DNA of 64,000 nucleotides from Moniliophthora roreri. Taxonomy: Eukaryota > Basidiomycota > Agaricomycetes > Agaricales > Marasmiaceae. Below the pieces are notes generated by a model. It ran no database searches. It was given only the letters and a program-made list of their open reading frames with translations, and was not told where the DNA came from. The position numbers were made by a program, and so were the translations under genes. Positions within the stretch are counted from its first letter, which is position 1; each line of letters starts with the position of its first letter. The stretch lies in assembly GCA_001466705.2 (NCBI GenBank), contig LATX02000200.1, positions 2,170,001 to 2,234,000 on the forward strand, read 5' to 3'. Below, in pieces: positions 12,059 to 23,889 of the stretch.

Positions 12059-12242
12059 CTTCTTGTGTTCGAATCTGAGGTCCAGCGGTAATTTATATCG
12101 CCACTCACAGAACCCCAGGCATATTCTGTCAGGACCTATTTTCCTTGCTTCTCCCGCGACATGATTAATTCATACTGTACGTTTCAGCCATTTCCACGCC
12201 TTTTTCAAGCTACTTTTTAAGCTTGATTTTTCAACTTTATGT

Positions 12243-12292
<50 letters not shown>

Positions 12293-12640
12293 CTCTCTTT
12301 TTTTTTTTTTTTGAAAAATTTTCTTCTTACATGATATTTCGTATGCGTTTCACTTGCCCAGACGATCACAAGTGACAAAAATAGTTTACGAAGCTGCTGA
12401 TGCGTTCCGGCGCTGGTCGAGACGGCGTCAACATAGTGGTTTGGCTATGCAGCACCTGTTTTGATTTCATCTCAGAAGTATCAATGTTGACCTTGAAAAG
12501 GGCGCCATCCGGGATAGTCGTTTAAATTCCCCGCATCTTTCCTTTCCCTTTTCCCTCACCATCAAACCTCCTTTGTCTTTATCTCATTACTGAACGTCTT
12601 TCCTTGTATCTTGCCATCATAATTCTACCTTTCTCGATCC
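12059..12640. other. Intergenic region with a long CT microsatellite
   Basis: A CT dinucleotide run of about 23 units (about 12245-12291) is followed by CCCTCTC and a T-run (about 12298-12312). The corresponding region after ZnF-C (about 18420-18480) lacks the expansion. No gene is seen. Confidence 0.8.
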
Positions 12641-12659
12641 CCTGGACACCAATCCTTGA

Positions 12660-13565
12660 TTATCACAATCCTTCCTGCTTGGCATAGTAGTCCATCCACT
12701 CTTCACCAGAGGCCGGAAGTTGAGGGAGATAACGGTTTCCATTCGTGAGCATGTCCTTACACTGTCTGCCCGAAAAAACCTTCGTTCAGTAGTCAGCACT
12801 TGGATGGCGCAGTACATTGTACGCAATGCTGGCACCATTCCGCGTGCCCGCTTGAAGACTTGGGCTGTATGTTCTCTACAGCATCGCTGTTCCCTCCGTT
12901 CTTTTCTGCATCTCTTCCGCCTCTGGTCTGAACTACCAGAGCGGTCTATACACCCCAATAACGCCTTGTTCTGGTTACCAACTATATCCCGAACAGTTCT
13001 GGAATAGTACGGATTCCCTGCTTCGTCCAACAGCGCCTCCGTCACGATGCCGCCGGTACAACAATAACGAGTCCGACCACAAATGTAAATCACACTACCG
13101 TCTACGAACAACCGAATACACCTGACGGCCGTCCGACCAGCGCCTTCATACAACAAACTGCATTTTCCCATAGTTCTACGCTACGCAAAACGAGCCGAGC
13201 GCTACGGATGCCGCGTCGTGGGAAGCGTTCATCACGCGGTTTTTCGATCCTTCTGCAGCGCCGGCCTCTTCTGTGATCCAGCCAAGCGGGAGATCGGGGA
13301 GAATGCCTACGGACAACGTACCGGAGACGTCCTTCAGGAGGCGAAGGACCGAAGGAAATTCATTTGTCAAATGCTGGAGTGTGGCCAGACATTCACTAAG
13401 TACTTCCTACCCATTCATCTGGGCCGGTGTTGGTCAAATTATACTCAGACCGTATCCGGACCCATAATGGGATCTGACCGTACAAACGTTATTGGGCCGC
13501 CCCAAGCTTTTCGTGACTCGTTCTGACTGCAGACGTCATGAAAGAACATGCAGAGTGCGTCTAAT
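12660..13565 (+). pseudogene. ZnF-D, decayed copy of zinc-finger gene ZnF-E
   Basis: This region aligns with ZnF-E and its upstream DNA (about 18780-20150). Shared blocks include the coding stretch around tctggtctgaactaccag (12924) and finger 1 (CQMLECGQTFT). Finger 2 also matches, around ctgactgcagacgtcatgaaa (13525). The copy is broken. The frame shifts between SFRRRRTEG and KFICQMLECG. A deletion removes the bases for the first-His end of finger 1 (HNL in ZnF-E). The upstream body is also interrupted by stops. The intron acceptor and finger 2 remain recognisable. It lies in tandem unit 1 at the position ZnF-E occupies in unit 2, so the intact gene survives in only one unit. Confidence 0.8.
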
Positions 13566-13569
13566 GAAC

Positions 13570-14242
13570 GTCTGAGGCTTGAGGATTATGTTGTTGTGTT
13601 TGTCCTTGGTCGCATATCGGTCTATCGGATCGTATACCTGCAATTGATTCACCCAGTCTTCCGAGATGTCTTATTCACCACTGTATTGTGACAATGCACG
13701 AGAAATGTACCATTACAATGCACCTTGCATACATGGGAAGTCAATACTTATCAGTAGTACCTACAAAGGCGAGATGACTTCGGGGGGTGCCGGGACCAAC
13801 GTTGAGACGCTTGTGGTATGCGGATTCAAGCTCATGCCTGAACTGGCAAATGCCAGGATGCGAAGAAAAACTCACATACAAGACCCAGATGATACAGATG
13901 TTATAATGCAGTCACCCGATTCCTACTCACCTAAGTATCGAAATTGGGTCAGTTATAGTGGCGTTGCATCGTAACAGGCGTAAATTACAGGTCAATTCGT
14001 TTAAATACACTTGTGCATGTTGCTGCGACTTCGATTATCTGCAATCGAACCGGTTATGAACACAACGACAATATGAGGATAGTTACTATCTGGGAGACTC
14101 ATCTTGGTGAAATTTGGACAGCCTAGCAACTCGGTTGAGTATGATTTCCGCAATACGAACAGGTCTCTGCTGCGGGAGTCGACGAAGATTATGATGTTGG
14201 GCCTTATTGGTTCCAGCGACGTTCTCCAGAAATGCCTCGTTT
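13570..14242. other. Unresolved sequence between the two tandem units
   Basis: No gene recognised. Part of it (about 14095-14170) resembles 20805-20890, sharing the tcttggtga..cctagcaact stretch and the acggacagg-like block, so this junction is itself made of duplicated pieces. Confidence 0.4.
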
Positions 14243-14480
14243 CGATGAGCTGTCTAGTAATCCAAATAGACATTCGGCTTGAAGTCGGTCTTGTGAACGT
14301 CATCGAGTGGGACGAACTATAGTATGATAACGCACCTCCACCAGACTGTATTTCTCCTGATTATCTATCTTTGGATAACTTGGATTCTGATACTCTCAGG
14401 TCTAAATTCTATTGAGGGATTAGGTCTAATTAAGCACGCACCTAGGATTCCGGTGACAGTACGAATACATAGGTCTTGTG
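14243..14480 (-). pseudogene. Truncated pdxT copy (5' part only)
   Basis: Matches pdxT around its second intron and exons 2-3. The string cgcacctccaccaga (14333) corresponds to cgcaccaccaccagg (8081), and gtaatccaaatagacattc corresponds to gtaacccagatagacgggc in exon 3. The frame is not kept, and the catalytic Cys and His regions are absent. Flanking promoter DNA continues to match beyond 14500. It marks the breakpoint of the ~6.3-kb tandem duplication. Confidence 0.65.
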
Positions 14481-17187
14481 GTGATAATACAGATCGAACT
14501 TGTGAGCTTGGACTTGCTGAGATATAGAATTTGGATCTTGCGAAGATTTTTGGTGTAGTAGGAGATACACAATTTCTGGAGGCAGACTGCAGAGGGAAGA
14601 AGGAATTCGGCGGGAAGAGAATCTCGTGCTATCGATTGTGGCGGTCCGTTTTCCCTTTGTTACAATTTTGTTGTATTTTGGCTCTTTGTCCTGCACAACA
14701 TTGAGTCAGAGCCCATTGTCCTCCACGTCCTTCTCTAGGTTTTGTCATGCAAAAACATTATCATGTCTCCCCGTGGGCCGTGAACGTTATCGGCGGTGTC
14801 TGAAGCAAGTAGACGAGAAAGGAAAGGGGCACAGGACTCGAAAACGGGAACTCGAGTTGGTGGTCCATGGCTACGAGGAGGATGGAGGGGACTCTGGGTG
14901 CATAGTGCGGAGAATAAGTATGAAGCGGAAGGATGGTTTTACCTGCTGTTCATGATTGCGAAGTGTCAGTGGCTTTGTCTGTCGTCTTTTCTACAACGAT
15001 GTACTCACCGGTTCCGAAGGGTGTGCATGAAAGAGTACAGAGAGCACCGATCTCACCCGACATTTGTGACCCGGGTGCGCCTATTCTGCGCTGGTTTTAC
15101 CTCGTGAGGTTGTCCAGGTCTGGAAAGGATCCTTTGGCCAAAGCCCAACACTGCGTACCATACACAACTCTAGCATGTTATAGCAACGACGCCGAGAAGT
15201 TGCCGAGAAGGCCCAGCTAGCAACAACCAAATAACATGAAGCAATATATTGCCAGTACGTGAAGCGAAGGGAACTCGTGTGGGATTTTGCCCAAAACGTG
15301 AGTTTGTCTCTGTATACTGTGGATAGTGCATGGAGATTAACGCACCTGTGCCAGTGATAAACACATTCCTTTGAATGTGCAGTCTGACGGGTCATAACGC
15401 GGAATTGCCGGTCCTCATGAGATTTATGGCGAAATGGGAATAGAGCATGAATAAACACGCTGGTACATGCGATCAGTCCGGCGGATCGTTTTTTCCCCTT
15501 CATAGACAGCACATCCGTTTGCCTCTTCTCTATCCAACACTACCGCCTTCTCCGCTGTTTGACGTAGAAATCATCCAGTTGGAAATTCGCCAGTATCCCG
15601 CCAACCCGAAGTACGGCGCACTCACCTCCACGCTCTGTTGGTATGGTTGAGTCTGGCTTGAACCCATCAGTGTGGACTGTCTAGACGAGGAAGGTGCTCG
15701 GTCCCAGTCGAGTAGGTCCGCTCTGTGTATAACATGCCAGTACGGATCATAGCAAAGCCAAGTCGAGGTCAAGAAGGCTTCGCTTGAACCCGCTTGTACG
15801 GCCTTCTCAGCTCCGTCCTACCTCCATCCACAGCCTGTAATGTTGGGGTGCAGATTGAGTTGAGACACTTTTTGTGCTTTGGTCTTTCGTTGGAGCTGGT
15901 CTTCGCATCCTTCAAAGGCTAAAATTGTAGAACTTGCGATCTCGTCCAGGTCTTCAATGCTAGCAATTGCCAGATGGTGCTGCAGCGTAGCAAGAGGTCT
16001 ACATTACATTTGGGAATCTTGGGTTTCTGCACGGTACCGGGAATAATGCCGAAAAACCTAGACTATATTTCCTCGAGTTGTTTCCATGTCTGCGGAACCT
16101 GTCGAAGCGAAAGGGTCAAGTGGCTCGGGTGGCGTGTCCTGGAGTCGAGGCCAATGACGGGAAGATGACCTGGACATCTGCGAGGAACTTCGTATGTCTT
16201 CTTGTTTTGGATTGCCATTCGCACAATGAATCGATCTGATAGTGAACCATGCGTGGATGCCGCTACCAATAATCGTTTCCCTCGTTCGAGAGTTGGACTC
16301 TGTGTTCGAGTATAGGGCGTTGAGCTTGATGCTTTTTCCGCAAGAGATCCAGGTCCCGTCAGGCTGTTGCTGCACTTTGTGACATCAAAGCAGGGTTCTT
16401 TTGTCTTCTACCGCTGTCGAACGTGTTGATGCGAGAAAACAGAATCAAACCTTATTAAATCCTCTCCCAGCCACCAAGAATGTCGCTGGATCATGTGGAA
16501 TATCACTTGGGTCGACAATGTTGCCAACTTCAGAAGCGCTAAGTTTGAATAATGTTTGATATTCTCAAGGATTGGTCTCACGATGTCAGATCCTCGAGTT
16601 GAAAGGGGCATTGTGCTGAAGATTTCGACGCTCATTACCCATCATTTCCTTCCGCAATCCTCCATGCAGGGCCCACTGGTTATACCTTGTCCTTATGACC
16701 TCCTCACTTCGACGCAGACGGGCAATGGACTACTTGGACACTTCACGTCACTGAAGAATGATATTTGCACAGGGCTTTCTCTTTTTTCTCCTCCATTCGT
16801 ATCCTCCGCTGTCGTTTTGGGTTCCCCCGGACTGGACCACGCCTCCGGCAGTTTCATATGACTCGGTTCATTTGCTCCTTCCTCACAAGTGAGCAACAGC
16901 ATTCATGCCCTCGATTTTCGCGGCTCCTTCATTGGCCCATTTTCTTGACAGCATCGAGCTGTAGATGAAGACTGCTCCTTGAAATTCCCCGCAGGCAATT
17001 GTTTTGCACTCTGTCACTCCATCTAATTCTCTCGAGGCAGAACAACTAAGGATCTACATCTTTTCAAATTCTAAGGTCAGTCCTCTGGTCTGATTGTGGA
17101 TAGACGGCAATTGAATCCCTTTTTTTCTTTTTCTTTTTTTTGAACGTGACGTCGTCTTGACCCTTTCTCCCATCGAAAATCGAAGTC
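14481..17187. other. Gene-free duplicated stretch upstream of ZnF-C
   Basis: Counterpart of 8307-10889. It contains the same conserved blocks, for example around 15960-16200 against 9710-9970. No intact open frame is shared between the two copies. Confidence 0.5.
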
Positions 17188-18329
17188 ATGACGGACCCAT
17201 TCCACCTCATTCTCCCGTCGAGCTCGACTATTGCCCTTCCCTCACCGACATATTCTGAGGATTCGCAGCCAACGGCATCTGCACGCCCGGTTGAGGACAA
17301 CTTGCACCACCATACCCACCCTCCTTCTACTCCTTCACCACAATGTTGGACATTAGCCTCAGAAGTCTATGCAGAACTACCTTTCGCATACCCTTCACAT
17401 CCTTCTAATCAGGTCACTACAAACTACCCCAACTACCAAATTGCCTTGCAAACTAATCCCTTGACATGGGATTTTGGACAAATGGACGTCCTCTTAGGCA
17501 AATCTGTGCACTCCAGCAGCACCACTTTGGGTCTTCTCGCCACTCCACCATCTTACAATATTCATGCGTCACTCATGAACATGATACATGTATTTTCGAG
17601 TTCACAGGGAGCGCCGCCACAGGAAGTCGGTTATCATTACACGGCTGCCAGCGGCTTTGGTAGTGGCCCAGGCCTGGATTCCGTGGTTGAATGGGGTGAT
17701 TCATCTACTCCAGCAGCATTGGGTCTACCTGTACCAGGTGACGCAGATCATAATGTTCATATATCAATGAACCGGGGTGTCAATGTCGTTGCAGAAGTAG
17801 CAAGGAGACACCCTTATTTGCCTATCAGTCCGGTGCTCAGCCGCATCCCCTCCGATGCTAGCGGTCGATCCCACCTGCAATTTTCAGGTTCGTCCTCCAG
17901 TTGCGAAACTACCGAAATCTTTCCAAAGGGGGAAACAATGGGTTATTCAAGCATGTTACCCAGCCCTATATCGGACAACAATCCCAGTCCATCTGCTACG
18001 GCGTCTCCACCTTCAGACTGCACCAGAAGACCCCGATTGGCCAAAGATGGGGTCATCAGAGCCTCTGAAAGCAGAAGAAAATACAAAGCAGAGTACCAAT
18101 GTCCTTGCGGCCAAAGCTTTACTACCAGGAATGGACTGAGCAGTACGTCCTTTGAAGTCTACCCGGCTTCTACAACTTAAGTTAACTTACAGATCACGAC
18201 AAAGCCCATCGTGGGATCAAGGAGTTCAAATGTCAGCATTGCTCCAAGGATTTTGTGACCAAGCATGACTGCAAGCGACATCAAAAGAGTTGCTGCAAAT
18301 CCTCGCGGGTACCCATAACGCAGGCATGA
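17188..18329 (+). CDS. C2H2 zinc-finger protein ZnF-C
   Basis: Two exons, 17188-18142 and 18193-18329, with a 50-bp intron, encode 363 aa. The N-terminal ~290 residues are rich in Ser, Pro, Thr and His and are probably disordered. Finger 1 is C-P-C-x12-H-x3-H (CPCGQSFTTRNGLSNHDKAH), with one residue between the cysteines rather than two. Finger 2 is C-x2-C-x12-H-x3-C (CQHCSKDFVTKHDCKRHQKSC). It is the intact tandem partner of ZnF-B and keeps both finger 1 histidines. A Lys/Arg cluster just before finger 1 could serve nuclear import. Likely a sequence-specific transcription factor; target unknown. Confidence 0.8.
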
Positions 18330-19251
18330 GTTTTCTGCGCTCGAGTCGGAGAGCTCTACAGCGAGTTACGCACTGCTCAAGGCCTTCCTGCTTCTCCCGT
18401 GACGTGATTGATTTATTTACGTATCCTTTTTTTGAACTACCTTTCCCCGCTTGATCTTTCAACTCTATATTTTCTCTATTTGTACGCGACATTCGTATGC
18501 ATTTCGTCCACTTAACTCGTTGATGGGTTTTGACGCTGGTCACTGCAGTGTCAACAAAATGCTCTGGTCATGCAGAAACCGTTTTGATTTCATTTCACAA
18601 GCGTCGGAGCTGGCTCCCATGGCGCCTAATTTTCCTCATCTTTTTTACTTCACGTCCCTTCTCTTTCGCTCATCACTGAATGTCCGCACCTTTCCGCGCG
18701 CCTAACTATTATAAATCCCGCCTTTCTCGATCTCCCGACACTAATTCCCGTTTATTGCAACACTTCCTACTCCACATGTTTCTCGTTTTATCCCCCTATT
18801 GCCACACCACTGGATTGGAAGATGATCCGACATCCTCTCACCATTTGTCCCAAGAGATCCTCGTTCCATGACCAGTACATCGCCTTTACGCGATGGTGGC
18901 ACGTCCCATGTGTCTATGAGAGACCCGAGCTGTATGTTTTCTATAGCACTGCAGTTTCCTCTGTCCTTTCCGGGAACGGGCTAGCTGTTGTGTGTTCCTT
19001 CCTTTTATCAGGAGTAGGATTATACCATTTCCTTATCCCTCAACAAAGTCCGCCTAGCTCCTGTAGGTGAGGCCATCACTGTTCTTTTAAGAGGCACTTC
19101 GCTAATTCATTCAATACAGGCTTGCTCAGCTTTCTCGTGAGTACTATGTTCCACCGACTATCGCCAGCGACCGCGAGACTAACTCCACGCTGTAGGACTC
19201 AGTGAAGCCCGATTTCTTCCTTGATATTTTGAATCTCCGGGTGCTGATCCG
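18330..19251. other. Region between ZnF-C and ZnF-E
   Basis: Probably holds the 3' end of ZnF-C and the promoter or 5' exons of ZnF-E. The frame at 18822-19067 aligns loosely with DNA upstream in the ZnF-D pseudogene, so a 5' exon of ZnF-E may lie here. I could not fix its splice sites. Confidence 0.4.
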
Positions 19252-20143
19252 ATGGAGAGTCCTTTCCAAACTACTGCCTTGGGGTCACTCCGAAGACCCG
19301 AGGAGACGCACCAAGTAGTTTCAGGCGACCGGTCGAGATACTTGTGGGTGCAGCTGCCGACGTCACCTTCGTTTGCCTCTGGTCTGAATTACCAGGGCAG
19401 TTTCTATACCCCGGCGATGCTCTATTCTAACGACAATTCCTATCCTGAAGACCAGTTCTGGAACAACGTGAATTTCTGTGCTTCATCCGACCGGTTACGC
19501 TATAATGATGACCATGTTGCCGCCGCCGCCACCACCTCCACCACCACCACCACCACCAATACCAACACCACCACCAATACCAACACCACCACCAACACCA
19601 TCACCACCACTACCGCGACTCTAGACCACGCCACCATCTACGAACAATCATATGCATCCTACGATTATTCGACCAGCCTCCTCAAAGAACAGCTTCCATT
19701 TTCCGATACTTCAGATACTGCCGTTTCTGTACGAAACGAACCCATCCAATTGGTTGCTACGAATACCGGATCACGGGAGGTACTCATCGTGGAATTCGTC
19801 GATCCTTCCTCAGTGCTGACCCACGGTGTGATCCAGCGAAAGGGGAGAGTAGCTAGGGACAATGTACTGAAAGCGTCCTTCAGGAGGCGAACGACCGAAG
19901 GGAAATTCGTATGCCAGGAGCTGGGATGTGGCCAGACATTTACTGCCCGGCACAACCTGACCCGTACGTGCTCTCTACCCGTTTTCTGGGTCGGCTTTGC
20001 TCAAAGTATACTCAGATCATAAACACTCTCACGATGGGATCCGACCGTATAAATGCTGTTGGGATTGCCTCAAGCTTTTTGTAACCCGCTCTGACTGCAG
20101 ACGTCATGAAAGAACGTGTAGAGCGCGTCCAATGAACCTCTGA
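19252..20143 (+). CDS. C2H2 zinc-finger protein ZnF-E with a Thr/Asn repeat tract
   Basis: Exons 19252-19963 and 20016-20143 (52-bp intron) give 279 aa. The start is the first in-frame ATG; upstream exons are possible because the region before it is conserved with ZnF-D. Residues ~86-122 form a Thr/Asn tract encoded by ACC/AAT-type repeats. Finger 1 is C-x4-C-x12-H-x3-H (CQELGCGQTFTARHNLTHH, then KHSH). Finger 2 is C-x2-C-x12-H-x3-C, with an extra Cys just before it (KCCWDC..RRHERTC). The intron splits the codon just before the first His of finger 1, as in the paralogues. The segment before the fingers resembles that of the other members. Probably nuclear. Confidence 0.75.
19519..19617 (+). 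repeat. Trinucleotide (ACC/AAT/AAC) minisatellite inside ZnF-E
   Basis: GCC codons pass into about 30 codons of ACC with interspersed AAT/AAC/ATC, encoding Ala then Thr/Asn. A phrase of the type accaccaccaataccaac recurs. It preserves the frame, and ZnF-D lacks a comparable tract. Confidence 0.85.
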
Positions 20144-23100
20144 GCACCTTGTTGCCCTTGGCTGCGTACCTGACCATACACCGTTGTTTGTTTTTTTTAG
20201 TCCCAATCCTCTTAGCGTACAACTGCATGATTTTTGGTTGACCACTCGGTCGTCTGAGATGATTGCCACTCTCATAACTATACCTGTATAACGACACATT
20301 CTTGCAAATGTATGATTACTGTATTAATTACAATGGATTGCAGGCATGATGACTTCTTGGGAGCCGGAATCGACGGGTCATTGCGAATTCAAGCGCTTCC
20401 TGAAGATGGGATAAGAGATGTTACAATGTTATGATCTGATCCTCACTGAAGTCGGTTTGAGAACGGACGATCAGTGCAGTTGCTTCGCTACTTGTACATC
20501 TCGTATAATCCAAACCGCTGAACCCAAGTAATTGCTGCATGATCAGGAACTCCGAGTCATTCCAAAACAGGTGAGGTTTGACTTGAAGCGTATTCCAGAG
20601 ATTGGTGGTATCATTCAAAGAAGTAAGAGCAAAAAAACTCAGTCGAAAGATCACGACAACGTGGATAGGCTTGTCTGAGCAAAAGAATTACCTTTGATTC
20701 ATGCAAGTCATTAGAAGATGCTAAATGGTCTTGTAGAACCGCATAGGCCATTGTCAGAGAGGTGAGCTGGTGGTGAGCCCAACAATGACGAGATAGTTGT
20801 TGTGCCATGGAAGGGACTTGTCTTGGTGAGTCCAAACACCCTAGCAACTTTGCACCTCAGCTTAGTATCATTTCCATGATACGGACAGGACACTGCTTAT
20901 GATTGTGGTTCCAGGGACAGCTGGTGGAGTTGAATGATATGGAGTATGCGCTGGCGCATCACTACGTATTTCGCTTCCGCACCACCTTCGGTCGTGCGCC
21001 GATCCTGCCTCATCGCCTTTGTTGAACATTTTTCAGACTTCTTGTACTGCACAGGACCTTGGACTGTACACTTTCAATCATTTGTATATCTGTACTTGTA
21101 TCTACTATCTATAATGTCTTTTTCATATTGGCTTGCTTATTGGAGTAGTAATGGCAGGCACTCGCCTGGTGCCCGTCGCTGCTGAGCGCTGAGCGCCGAG
21201 CCCTCACCTGTAACGAGTATGGGTGTACCTGTTGCAGGTGTTCTCATAGGTCCGAGTCTGAGACAAACCCGGGACATCCGCAAGTGACTCGATACTCGTA
21301 CCGAGGTCTAAAACCAAGGCTTACTATTGCTTTAATTCTATTCAAGGGGTGCTGGATGACAAGGATTAGACGTGTCGTGGTGAATGTCGTGTGGTTGCCA
21401 AGTAGTCGCGTCGCATTTGGCATTTTGGAAACTTGCCGGAGTAGTCAGTTCGCGGAGGATACAAAGTGTAAGAGTTTTCGGTGCACCAGAAGCAACACCG
21501 CAACGGAGCAGGTCGCTAAATGGTGTCCTAACTGTTTGTTTCTACCTGGATGCCGAGCCGTCTCCCCTTGAAGTTGGTAATCCATTTTCTGATGAACTTC
21601 CAACCGTAACTAAATACCAGCCCAACATCCATAGAATTCCATGGGTGAGCATCCTTGACCTCTCTTTAACAACGGGTGACCCTCTTGCATCAAATATGTG
21701 CATCATAAGCTTCCAGGGTATGGGCGTTCGTATACAGGCTTGAACGTTGAGCACCCACCATGAATGTGTCGGGATTCGAGATGACGGGTAGTCGGGATGA
21801 AGCTGTCCTCAGTTCATAATAATCAAATCGCTCTTCTTCGCTTGCCCTAACCAATATGAATTCCTCATCCGATCTGTGGTTTGGTGTACATTGGGTCTTT
21901 GGAATTGGCAGCCGCGTAGAGAGTCGCAGAAAGTGCGTACGGCAAACTTGCTGAAGCTGTGGAAGCCAGCTCCCGACTACTGGGTAGCTTGGCATTCCTG
22001 CTCATATCTGCCTTCAGAATACCCCGATGTGAGGGTTGTTGCGATAGTGGAACCCCCGACGATAACATGAAGCGATGAGGGATCAGGATAAGCAGAAAGG
22101 TACGGATTTGGTTCCGGACAATGCAGCTGGGACGGAGAAGAAGAATCCTTCCTATATAATACTATTCTTCTGCTTTGTGGATAGTCTGTGTCGTTCTAGG
22201 AAGTGAATCAGAATCGAGTGTTGATGCAATGGCGTCAGGCGTGTGGTGCGTACTATTGTTCCTCCCAAAATCAAAGCTAGGACTGAACTCCCAAGCAGGC
22301 CTAAGTATCTGCTAGCATGCTGCTGCGTGTCGCACCGGAAAGACAGGCAGATCGATGATTTCGAGCGTATCATTTCGTGGTTATGTCCTAGGTCGATGGA
22401 GCATTCGTGATCAAAAGCCTTGAGGGTATGGACATATGAAAAGAGAGAGATACCGGAGGAAGAACGTGGCCTGTCCAATTTGAATCGTCGTGCAGTAACG
22501 CGAGTATCACACTCACTCTTGCTTTCAGATTGTCTATTTGGGTTTGAACTTTTGGTCTATATACCGACAATTACTTTATCCTAGCTTGAGGACATGATGA
22601 TACAGGATTTCTGGACGGCATCACATATTGTCCTCGTCGCGTCAGTCAACTGAGCCTGTGACAGTGTCTTTGATAATGATATACATCCTTTTCCAAAATT
22701 CTAGGCGCTCAGGATAGCTCATCAGTAAACCATGAAAGTCCATGGTCCCACTCACCCGCTCGTAGAATTAGGGAAACGGCGTGGGGGGAAGGGGATTGCG
22801 CTCAGACTTTTGAATCCTTCGCCTGTGCATAACCTTAAAAAGCTGCAGCCAGCTGAAGGCAAATTTGTGAGCGCTCTGTCTGACACCAGAGCCGATGAAT
22901 GCTTGTTTTCCCGACCCCATCTCCTTCATCGAATCATTCTGAGCTGCAATTGGCGAAATGCGGCAGATCACTAATTGAAAAGTAGTCTGGTCGGGTGTGG
23001 TCTGCCGCCGTCGGATTCGGAAATGACACCTTTTTTTTAGCATCCTCCGCCAACTTCGAGCCCATTGTCTCCCACATATACTCCCTACGCAGCGCTCTTA

Positions 23101-23889
23101 TCATTCCTCCGATAATCATCATCGTAAGCAGGCAAATTTACAGCAATGCGACAAATCTCAAATTTTCGCATTTGTCTTCTGTCAGACGATCAAGAGACAA
23201 ATGCTGGACGTCAAACATAACCTATGGTTTTGGAAGTGTGCTACGGAAATCATTCGTTAGAGTGAAGTCAAAATGGTCGGTGGCCTTCATGTCCTTAATC
23301 TGGCCGAGGAACTCACTGATCATTTGAAGAATTCTGTTGCAGCGTAGGAACGCTGATTCTTTAGTCTCCTGTAAGCTGACTGAATCGCTTGTGCCTCGCT
23401 TGATAGACTGATTCTTCCAGCGGAGGTTCGTGAATGGTGATTACACATTCTCATGTCCTACGACGCCCGACACATCAAGGTGAAAATCTTCAACTTCGGG
23501 CTTGCTACGAAAACGATAGTCAAGACTCGACTCCTATTCCCGTTCGCTACGACAGAAAAATGCATCGTTGTGACCTGGGGTCGAGCACTGTCAGTCTTGG
23601 AATAGGTGAATTTGGATTGCTTTTAATTTCTAATAGTGTGAATAATCTGACACACCTCTATCAGCGAATACCGAATCCATTCCAATGCACGGCTTTGAAA
23701 GTTCTGGACACATGCCTGAGTGCCATAAGGCACATCTTATTGGCTCTCGAAACCCAGCGGCCCTTTATATAAGTGGTTGCTACCGATCCATAAACTCCCA
23801 TGTCAACCATTCTCCCAACTGGTCCATTTCGCCTCCAGCAGACCAGAAGGGCAGAATGTTAAAGCTTGGTTAAAGTAAGGCACTGGTGA
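20144..23889. other. Gene-poor region with decayed duplicated DNA
   Basis: No gene recognised. Blocks at about 21330-21530 and 22145-22280 recur in the same order at about 28310-28545 and 28765-28890. Minus-strand frames at 22570-20400 are short, with plausible intron signals, but neither copy keeps them open, so they may be relics of one gene. A block at 20811-20895 also matches the junction near 14100. Confidence 0.45.

Larger units (their letters stand above)
7965..13565. repeat. Tandem segmental duplication, unit 1
   Basis: This unit begins inside pdxT and contains the pdxT 5' end and promoter, a long gene-free stretch, ZnF-B and the ZnF-D pseudogene. Unit 2 (about 14243-20150) has the same order. 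Landmarks: the pdxT fragment 7965/14243, the flank 8380/14520, the ZnF-B/ZnF-C ATG 10890/17188, and the ZnF-D/ZnF-E finger 2 block near 13530/20105. Offsets rise from ~6.1-6.3 kb to ~6.6 kb owing to indels. Divergence is substantial, so the event is old. Confidence 0.8.
14243..20150. repeat. Tandem segmental duplication, unit 2
   Basis: Diverged second copy of the unit at about 7965-13565: truncated pdxT, gene-free stretch, ZnF-C and ZnF-E in the same order and orientation. Confidence 0.8.

Noticed and set aside
12245..12312. CT run plus T run as a transcription terminator or functional promoter element of ZnF-B
   Set aside because: It is a simple microsatellite absent from the paralogous position after ZnF-C; nothing shows a function.
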